Shown here one piece after another: positions 36,043 through 42,345 of a stretch of 42,345 bases of DNA (its first letter is position 1; every line of letters starts with the position of its first letter). The DNA comes from Prochlorococcus sp. AG-409-B13 (lineage in GTDB: Bacteria; Cyanobacteriota; Cyanobacteriia; PCC-6307; Cyanobiaceae), in the NCBI GenBank assembly GCA_003216035.1, contig QCJM01000009.1, forward strand, positions 1 through 42,345, written 5' to 3'. The notes beneath the pieces were generated by a model, which had not been told where the DNA came from, did no database searches, and saw nothing but the letters and a program-made list of their open reading frames with translations. Both the position numbers and the translations under genes were made by a program.

Positions 36043-36843
36043 TTGGCCTTACCAAATCAATTATTTTTGAGTGACTTATTAAGTCATCGTGTTAGATGTG
36101 ATAGAGGAATGGATCATGGACCAGGTATTAGTGTTTGGATGCATCCACCTGTTCATCGTTTATTAGGTTGGGCTAGTAAACCTTCAAACCTTCGTTTATC
36201 AAGAGATATTTGGCGATTAGATCAATTAAAGGCTCTAGGAAATAATGAAGCTTTTGTAAAAGGAGAACCTTCTAATTCTGATCAGGCTACTTTAGATAGA
36301 TTGCCAACTCTGTTCGAAGCTGATCTTTTTAATAAAAATGGTGAAAGATTGGCCTCTATTGTTGATTTTTTATTTGAATCTAAAACAGGTAATATTATAA
36401 ATTATTTTGTATCGAGAAGTGATCCTAGAATCCCTGGTACTAGTCGATGGCGCTTAACTCTTGATCATATAATTGATCAACAACCTGGTATGGTTTCAAC
36501 AGATATATTATGTTTAGATGATATTCCTTTATATAAATCTTCGGTTCGACAAAATTTAATAAGTAAATCGCGAGATTTACTAGATCAATTTCAAGAATTT
36601 AGTTTTAAAGCATCAAATCGTTTGGAAGGGTGGCTAGAAGAACCACCTTGGGAAGACATTAATGATCGTGAAGGAGATTATTTACGTAAAATATCTACCA
36701 AACAAAATGACCCTTTATTAGATTGGGATGAAGATTCATTACTGACGAATTCAGCTGGTTTTACCGATTTAGGGGATAGGTCTAATGGTTTCCCTCAAAA
36801 ATCAAAGGATCAGTTAGATTCAGAAGAAGATCCATGGGTCTGA
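36043..36843 (+). CDS. Conserved PRC-barrel-like protein between dnaN and purL
   Basis: 266 residues. The middle (about 90-150) reads as a PRC-barrel-like beta segment (ADLFNKNGERLASIVDFLF, then NYFVSRSDPRIPGTSRWRL). The N-terminal part (LSDLLSHRVRCDRGMDHG) may be a second such unit. PRC-barrels bind protein partners (RimM, photosynthetic reaction centre H). The C-terminus is acidic and probably disordered. The start is TTG 36043, one base after the dnaN stop; the gene is conserved in this position in marine picocyanobacteria as I recall. No function known. Confidence 0.78.
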   Translation: MALPNQLFLSDLLSHRVRCDRGMDHGPGISVWMHPPVHRLLGWASKPSNLRLSRDIWRLDQLKALGNNEAFVKGEPSNSDQATLDRLPTLFEADLFNKNGERLASIVDFLFESKTGNIINYFVSRSDPRIPGTSRWRLTLDHIIDQQPGMVSTDILCLDDIPLYKSSVRQNLISKSRDLLDQFQEFSFKASNRLEGWLEEPPWEDINDREGDYLRKISTKQNDPLLDWDEDSLLTNSAGFTDLGDRSNGFPQKSKDQLDSEEDPWV

Positions 36844-36882
36844 CCATTGAATCTAAGTTTATTAAACGGTCTTGTTTAATTA

Positions 36883-39282
36883 ATGAGTAACTCCTCTCCT
36901 TTTGAAGTTGATTATGAAGTTTCTTCTGCATTAATTCAAGAAGGATTAACTTCAGATGATTATGATGAAATTTGTCGTCGCCTAAAACGTTCTCCTAATC
37001 GTACAGAATTGGGTATGTTTGGTGTGATGTGGTCCGAGCATTGTTGTTATCGAAATTCAAGACCTTTACTTAAATCTTTTCCCACTCATGGAGCTAGAAT
37101 ACTTGTTGGACCAGGAGAAAATGCTGGAGTTGTTGATTTAGGCGATGGCGATCGATTAGTGTTTAAGATAGAAAGTCATAATCATCCTTCAGCTGTTGAA
37201 CCATTTCAAGGAGCAGCTACAGGTGTTGGTGGAATTTTGCGAGATATTTTTACAATGGGAGCTAGACCTATAGCTTTGCTTAATGCTTTGCGTTTTGGGC
37301 CTTTAGAAGATGAAAAAAATGTTAGTTTACTTGAAGGAGTTGTGGCTGGTATAGCTCATTACGGGAATTGTGTTGGTGTTCCTACTGTTGGAGGAGAAGT
37401 TGCTTTTGATAAAAGTTATTCAGGCAATCCTTTAGTCAATGCAATGGCTTTAGGGTTAATGGAGACTAAAGAAATTGTATGTTCAGGTGCTGATGGAATT
37501 GGTTGTCCAGTTATTTATGTAGGAAGCACTACTGGACGAGATGGAATGGGTGGAGCTAGTTTTGCAAGCTCAGAACTTAGTTCTTCTTCCTTAGATGATC
37601 GTCCAGCAGTTCAGGTAGGAGATCCATTTTTAGAGAAAAGTTTAATTGAAGCTTGTTTAGAAGCTTTTAAGGATGGAGATGTAATAGCAGCACAAGATAT
37701 GGGTGCTGCTGGTTTAACTTGTAGTTGTTCAGAAATGGCAGCAAAAGGTGGTTTAGGAATTGAATTAGATTTAGATCTTATTCCTGCACGAGAAGCAGGA
37801 ATGACATCATATGAATTTTTATTATCTGAATCGCAGGAACGTATGCTTTTTATTGTTAAACCTGATCGAGTAAATAAATTAACTGATAAATTTATTCGTT
37901 GGGGTTTAAATGTATCCGTTGTAGGTAAAGTTCTTGAGGAAAATATAGTACGTGTTTTACATAAAGGAAAAATCGCTGCTGAATTACCTGCCCAAGCATT
38001 AGCTGAAGATACTCCAATTAATCATCATGAATTATTGAAGGAGCCTCCATTTACAATTTTAGAGCACTGGAAATGGAATGAAAATAATTTACCTCATCCT
38101 GAAATTATAGGAATATATATTGAAAAAGAAGATACAAAAAAAATGATCACTTGGAATAAAATTTTATTAGATTTATTGGATAACCCAACTATTGCTTCAA
38201 AACATTGGATTTATAGTCAATATGATTATCAAGTGCAAGCTAATACAATTTTACCTCCAGGTGGGGCAGATGCGGCTGTTGTAAGACTTCGTCCACAGGA
38301 AGGAATTAATGCTTTATCCTCTATTAATCGTGGTATTGCTGCTGTTGTTGATTGTCCTAACCGTTGGGTATCATTAGATCCTGAACGTGGAGGAATTGCA
38401 GCTGTTGCAGAAGCTTCTAGAAACTTAAGTTGTGTAGGTGCTGAACCAATCGCTGTATCAGATAACTTAAATTTTGCTTCTCCTGAAAAAGATTTAGGTT
38501 ATTGGCAATTAGCATTGGCTTGCAAAGGCATTTCATTAGCATGTACAGCCCTTCAAACACCTGTAACTGGTGGGAATGTTTCTTTATATAATGAAACTCG
38601 TTTAAATGATGGAACTTTACAACCTATTCATCCAACCCCAGTTATTGGAATGGTTGGCTTAGTTAAAGACATAAAAAAAGTGTGTCGGCAAGGTTGGGCT
38701 AACCCAGGAGATTCTATTTGGTTAATTGGAGTTCCTTTGGAATTAACGACGGATTGTGATCCAAGGGTAACCTTAAGCGCTAGTACTTATTTAGAAACAA
38801 TTCATGATTTAGTTACGGGTAGACCTCCTGAAATAGATCTTGATTTAGAAAACTCAGTACAATCTTTTTTACGAAATGCAATTAATCATAGTTATATAAA
38901 TTCGGCTCATGATATTAGTGATGGTGGTCTTGCTGTGAGTGTTGCAGAAAGTTCTATTTCCTCTGGATTAGGTGCTCATATTGAACTTCCTTTTAGTCAA
39001 TCAAGATTAGATCGATTACTTTTTGCAGAAGGTGGTGCTCGAATTATTGTTAGTATTTCTCCAAACCAATTAAATGCTTGGCATGCGCTTTTGCAAAAGG
39101 ATCATGATGGATCTTCGGGTTCTATTTCTTCACAATTTTTGGGAACTGTTACATCAGAACCTGAATTATTAATTACACAGCAGGATAAAAAAGTGGTTCA
39201 TTTATCTTTGACTGACTTAAAGTATTCTTTTGAACGATCTATTCCTAGACGTGTGAATATTGATCGACCATTTGTCTCATGA
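36883..39282 (+). CDS. purL: Phosphoribosylformylglycinamidine synthase, PurL subunit
   Basis: ATP-dependent amidation of FGAR to FGAM in purine synthesis. 799 residues, the small form that works with separate PurQ and PurS subunits (not seen in this window). Seen: [121 protein letters not shown], and the second half [10 protein letters not shown] and [16 protein letters not shown]. Start: ATG 36883. Followed by purF on the same strand with a 57-bp gap. Confidence 0.98.
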   Translation: MSNSSPFEVDYEVSSALIQEGLTSDDYDEICRRLKRSPNRTELGMFGVMWSEHCCYRNSRPLLKSFPTHGARILVGPGENAGVVDLGDGDRLVFKIESHNHPSAVEPFQGAATGVGGILRDIFTMGARPIALLNALRFGPLEDEKNVSLLEGVVAGIAHYGNCVGVPTVGGEVAFDKSYSGNPLVNAMALGLMETKEIVCSGADGIGCPVIYVGSTTGRDGMGGASFASSELSSSSLDDRPAVQVGDPFLEKSLIEACLEAFKDGDVIAAQDMGAAGLTCSCSEMAAKGGLGIELDLDLIPAREAGMTSYEFLLSESQERMLFIVKPDRVNKLTDKFIRWGLNVSVVGKVLEENIVRVLHKGKIAAELPAQALAEDTPINHHELLKEPPFTILEHWKWNENNLPHPEIIGIYIEKEDTKKMITWNKILLDLLDNPTIASKHWIYSQYDYQVQANTILPPGGADAAVVRLRPQEGINALSSINRGIAAVVDCPNRWVSLDPERGGIAAVAEASRNLSCVGAEPIAVSDNLNFASPEKDLGYWQLALACKGISLACTALQTPVTGGNVSLYNETRLNDGTLQPIHPTPVIGMVGLVKDIKKVCRQGWANPGDSIWLIGVPLELTTDCDPRVTLSASTYLETIHDLVTGRPPEIDLDLENSVQSFLRNAINHSYINSAHDISDGGLAVSVAESSISSGLGAHIELPFSQSRLDRLLFAEGGARIIVSISPNQLNAWHALLQKDHDGSSGSISSQFLGTVTSEPELLITQQDKKVVHLSLTDLKYSFERSIPRRVNIDRPFVS

Positions 39283-39283
39283 C

Positions 39284-39315
39284 CACCATTTTGGTGCAAA
39301 ATGCTCTCTGAGCAT
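39284..39315 (+). promoter_or_regulatory. Two tandem hairpins between purL and purF
   Basis: CACCA (39284-39288) with TGGTG (39292-39296) and ATGCTC (39301-39306) with GAGCAT (39310-39315) can form two short hairpins, both with 3-base loops, just after the purL stop. No T-run follows, so termination is unlikely; they may set mRNA processing or relative expression. AAGGAG at about 39323-39328 lies 11 bases before the purF ATG. Confidence 0.25.
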
Positions 39316-39339
39316 ATGAATTAAGGAGCTTTACTTCGT

Positions 39340-40797
39340 ATGTGCGGCATCGTTGGCATTGTTTCTCAAGAACTTGTTAATCAGCAAATTTATGACAGTC
39401 TCTTGTTATTGCAACACCGTGGACAAGATTCCACAGGCATTGCCACTATGGATGGCAGTGTTTTTCATATGTATAAGGCCAAAGGTCAGGTCCGCGAAGC
39501 ATATCGAACTAGAAATATGCGATCTTTGCGAGGCAGTATAGGTATAGGTCATGTTCGCTACGCTACTAAAGGAGCTGCTGACCGTGAAGATGAAGCTCAA
39601 CCTTTTTATGTAAATGCTCCCTATGGAATAATTTTGATACATAATGGTAATCTTACAAATACTAGAGAATTAGAAAAAGATCTTTTTAAGATTGATAGGC
39701 GTCATACGAATTCATCAAGCGATACAGAAATGTTGCTTAATGTTTTAGCAACAGAAATCCAATCACAGAATTTAGGCTCTGAATTGACTCCAGACCATAT
39801 TTTTAAAGCAATTACTTCATTACATCAAAGAGTTCAAGGTTCTTATGCTTCTATTGCATTAATTGCCGGACATGGGATGTTGGCTTTTCGTGATCCATAT
39901 GGCATTAGACCTTTAGTATTAGGTTCACGTAAATCAAGCAATAATAATATTGAATGGATGGTAGCAAGTGAATCTTTGGTTTTAGAAAATAACGATTTTG
40001 AAATTGTTAGAGATGTTGAACCTGGAGAGGTAATCTTTATTTCTTCTAATGGTGAATTATTTGCAAAGCAATGTGCAAAAGACCCTAAACTTTTTCCTTG
40101 CTCATTTGAGTATGTATATTTAGCTCGCCCAGATTCTGTAATGAATGGAATCTCAGTTTATGAAGCTCGTCTTCGTATGGGTGATCGATTAGCAGACTCA
40201 ATTAAAAAGAAAATTTTTACAGGTGATATTGATGTAGTAATGCCAATCCCAGATTCTTCTCGCCCTGCAGCTATGCAGGTTGCTAGACAATTAGGGATTG
40301 AATATAGAGAAGGCTTTTTTAAAAATAGGTACATTGGCAGAACTTTTATTATGCCTGGTCAGTCACATAGAAGAAAATCAGTACGTCAGAAATTGAATGC
40401 TATGGGTACGGAATTTAAAGGAAAAAATATTCTTATAGTCGATGATTCTGTTGTTAGAGGAACAACCTCAAAGCAAATTGTCCAAATGGCAAAGGCTGCT
40501 GGAGCTAATAAAGTTACATTTACTTCAGCAGCTCCACCAGTGCGTTTTGCACATGTTTATGGAATTAATATGCCTAATCGTAAGGAATTAATTGCTCATA
40601 ATAGAAGTGTATCACAGATTGCTAATGAATTAGAAATTGACAATATGGTTTATCAAGAAGTTAGTGATTTGTATCAAGCAATTACATTTGAATCTTCAAT
40701 TAAAGATCTTGACATGTCTTGCTTTACAGGAGATTATATTACCGGAACTATTACAAATGAATATCTTGAATGGGTAGAAAATTCATATTTATCATGA
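39340..40797 (+). CDS. purF: Amidophosphoribosyltransferase
   Basis: First committed step of purine synthesis: PRPP plus glutamine gives phosphoribosylamine. 485 residues. It starts MCGIVGIVSQ, so the nucleophilic Cys2 is exposed after Met removal and there is no propeptide. Glutaminase domain: LQHRGQDSTGIAT, IGHVRYATKG, APYGIILIHNGNLTN, HTNSSSDTEMLL. Phosphoribosyltransferase domain: CSFEYVYLARPDS, MPIPDSSRPAAMQVARQLG, NRYIGRTFIMP, and the PRPP loop ILIVDDSVVRGTTS. Cysteines that hold the [4Fe-4S] cluster in the B. subtilis-type enzyme look incomplete: AHVYGINMP has His and DMSCFTG has one Cys. Start: ATG 39340. Ends one base before the convergent topoisomerase gene. Confidence 0.97.
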   Translation: MCGIVGIVSQELVNQQIYDSLLLLQHRGQDSTGIATMDGSVFHMYKAKGQVREAYRTRNMRSLRGSIGIGHVRYATKGAADREDEAQPFYVNAPYGIILIHNGNLTNTRELEKDLFKIDRRHTNSSSDTEMLLNVLATEIQSQNLGSELTPDHIFKAITSLHQRVQGSYASIALIAGHGMLAFRDPYGIRPLVLGSRKSSNNNIEWMVASESLVLENNDFEIVRDVEPGEVIFISSNGELFAKQCAKDPKLFPCSFEYVYLARPDSVMNGISVYEARLRMGDRLADSIKKKIFTGDIDVVMPIPDSSRPAAMQVARQLGIEYREGFFKNRYIGRTFIMPGQSHRRKSVRQKLNAMGTEFKGKNILIVDDSVVRGTTSKQIVQMAKAAGANKVTFTSAAPPVRFAHVYGINMPNRKELIAHNRSVSQIANELEIDNMVYQEVSDLYQAITFESSIKDLDMSCFTGDYITGTITNEYLEWVENSYLS

Positions 40798-40798
40798 A

Positions 40799-42345
40799 TT
40801 AAACGTTGCTATTTTCTAATTTACTTTTCTCGCTTATTAACGGAATTAGCTTTTCGATTTTTTCATTTTTCTGCAGATTGATTAGGTTGTTATATGGATT
40901 ATCTTCAGTTGTTGTATTTAATTCATTAGCTTTGATTCTTCCATGTCGTCCTTCTGTTGTTATTATCCCAACTAAATCATCCGCATCGCATACATCTATA
41001 ACTCGATCTGCTTCTAGTTTTGAATCTTTTAGACATATTCCAATAGAACCTAGAAAACCACGATGACACAACCTTATTGCATTAATAGATAACTTTCCAA
41101 TCATGCCGTTCCGAGTTGCAATTAAAAGGCATTTTCTTTCATCCCCTAAATTTGAAACCGCCCCAATTAATTTTTCTTCAGGAAGCAATTTCATTGTGAT
41201 TGGTCCTTGCGCTAATTTTCCCATTAAAGGCATATTATTGCTGTTCACTTCAAGCTTGAGGACTCTTCCCATATCACTTACAATTATTACACATCCTTTT
41301 GGATAGCATAATACTGCTGATTTTAAAACCACACCTTCTTTTAGCTTTAAAATTGTTGAGGCTCTTCCAGAGAGATCAAGTATTTCAGCTATTGATAATC
41401 TTTTAAATCTACCATCACTGGTTAGTAAGCCTAAGCTCAATTCTGAATTATTTGGTAGAGGTAATAAGCTGATAACTTCATCTCCTTCTAACCCTGATGG
41501 TAAAAAACGTTCAAGTAGGCCTGGTTGTTGTCCTGCAAACTCCCATTTAACTAATGCAACTCGTCCACTTTTTGTTAATGCTAATAATCTTGGCTTATTA
41601 GTTATTGGCAATATTAATTTTGCGGGAGCTAGTTCATCTCCTAATTCACAACCTTGATCTAAGTGGAGTCTACCTAATACTTGTGGGCTTACAATTTTTA
41701 CTTGATTATCAGATTGTATAACAAGTTTTCCATCACTTGGCAAAGCTTCTAATGCTTGTTTTCTTTGTAGTTCAACATTAGGTCTTTGACTTGCGGTTTT
41801 CTCTGCTAATAACTCGTCACCACCCTCTATTAACCTTGTTTTTCTTGGATTGCCATAACGTTTTTTTAATTGCTTTAACTCCATAATTAATGTGTCTAAT
41901 AATTTATTTCTATCATTCAATAAAATTTCCAATTCATTTTTTTTGTCTTTAAGCTCTTCTAGTTCGTTTTGTATATTGGTTTGTTCTAGGCCAGTTAATC
42001 TTCTCAAAGGCATTGATAAGACAGCATCTGATTGATTTTCAGTTAAATCAAGATTGACTATTAGCTTTGCTTTAGCTTCTGCTGAGTCTTTAGCTTGTTG
42101 AATTAAATCAATTACTTTCTGTAAGTGTTTTAAAGCTTTTATTAAACCTTCTATTATTTCTAGACGATTTATTGTTTTTTTTAACGCGAATTTTGTTCTT
42201 CTTATTAATGTATTTTCTCGATAATCTAGAAATGTTTGTAGTAATTGTTTTAATGATAATTGTTTTGGTTGCCCATTAACAAGGGCGAGAATAATTGCTC
42301 CAAAATTATTCTGCAGTGATGTTTTACGCTGTAAATCCTTGATTA
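40799..42345 (-). CDS. DNA gyrase / topoisomerase IV subunit A, C-terminal part, 5' cut by window
   Basis: The frame is open to the window edge; about 514 residues of the C-terminal half are seen. The part entering the window carries the tower/coiled-coil segment with SLKQLLQTFLDYRENTLIRR, RLEIIEGLIKALKHLQKVID and the DAVLSMPLRRLTGLEQ block. Then comes a C-terminal beta-pinwheel of about six repeats (for example LLALTKSGRVALVKW, LGLLTSDGRFKRL, VIIVSDMGRVLKL, LLIATRNGMIGKLS, VGIITTEGRHGRIK). The GyrA-box QRRGGKG is not seen, which leans toward a ParC-like topoisomerase IV subunit, but cyanobacterial A subunits vary, so no gene symbol is given. The Tyr active-site region lies outside the window. 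Confidence 0.9.
   Translation of the reverse strand, partial: IKDLQRKTSLQNNFGAIILALVNGQPKQLSLKQLLQTFLDYRENTLIRRTKFALKKTINRLEIIEGLIKALKHLQKVIDLIQQAKDSAEAKAKLIVNLDLTENQSDAVLSMPLRRLTGLEQTNIQNELEELKDKKNELEILLNDRNKLLDTLIMELKQLKKRYGNPRKTRLIEGGDELLAEKTASQRPNVELQRKQALEALPSDGKLVIQSDNQVKIVSPQVLGRLHLDQGCELGDELAPAKLILPITNKPRLLALTKSGRVALVKWEFAGQQPGLLERFLPSGLEGDEVISLLPLPNNSELSLGLLTSDGRFKRLSIAEILDLSGRASTILKLKEGVVLKSAVLCYPKGCVIIVSDMGRVLKLEVNSNNMPLMGKLAQGPITMKLLPEEKLIGAVSNLGDERKCLLIATRNGMIGKLSINAIRLCHRGFLGSIGICLKDSKLEADRVIDVCDADDLVGIITTEGRHGRIKANELNTTTEDNPYNNLINLQKNEKIEKLIPLISEKSKLENSNV

Noticed and set aside
1-42345. tRNA, rRNA, CRISPR arrays, insertion sequences, attachment sites
   Set aside because: Scanned by eye for GTTCGAATC-type T-loops, regularly spaced repeats and transposase motifs; nothing convincing was seen. 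A covariance-model scan would be needed to exclude a divergent tRNA.

Overview
The window looks like the chromosome of a marine picocyanobacterium, most likely a low-GC, low-light-type Prochlorococcus. The signs are the AT-rich composition, the dense gene packing, the gene order dnaN - conserved PRC-barrel protein - purL - purF - topoisomerase A subunit (the order I remember for the start of Prochlorococcus chromosomes), and cyanobacterial families such as a Tic20-like protein, a DUF1400 protein, a phytol kinase and a sucrose-phosphate synthase. The strain is not identified. I saw no rRNA, tRNA, CRISPR array, insertion sequence or prophage.

Layout. 1-3768 (+): 3' part of polyphosphate kinase, a group 2 sigma factor, a phytol/dolichol kinase-family membrane protein. 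3788-4861 (-): DAHP synthase. 4988-10699 (+): aconitase B, a ClC Cl-/H+ antiporter, a B12-type radical SAM protein. 10671-12835 (-): an O-antigen-ligase/IctB-family membrane protein coupled to purU. 12966-14030 (+): a ThiO-like FAD oxidase. 14079-15968 (-): dnaK. 16091-17973 (+): aroE, Tic20-like, rpsF. 18029-19234 (-): argG. 19235-20690 is the least ordinary stretch: a two-zinc-ribbon protein resembling the non-catalytic parts of phage HNH proteins, a short ORF with a strong Shine-Dalgarno and an in-frame TAG, a rho-independent terminator and a small membrane protein. 20693-23682 (+): DUF3134-like protein, mraY, a small conserved protein, purT. 23672-30807 (-): sucrose-phosphate synthase, uvrA, recN. 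30883-34486 (+): ABC1 kinase, DUF1400 protein, thrC. 34487-34874: AT-rich gap with several DnaA-box-like 9-mers, the probable replication origin. 34875-40797 (+): dnaN, PRC-barrel protein, purL, purF. 40799-end (-): C-terminal part of a GyrA/ParC-type subunit.

How the genes fit together. Four purine genes are here (purU, purT, purL, purF). PurU can release formate and PurT can use it, so the two form a folate-sparing route to formyl-GAR. aroG/aroF-type DAHP synthase and aroE are both shikimate-pathway steps. uvrA and recN are repair genes placed head to tail. dnaN beside the putative origin fits replication initiation. The + strand looks A/C-rich left of the 34.5-34.9 kb gap and T/G-richer right of it, whichever strand the genes use, as expected across an origin.

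Most of the window is conserved core genome. The clearest candidates for something unusual are the 19.4-20.4 kb stretch and the origin-like gap. I see no convincing new multi-gene system.
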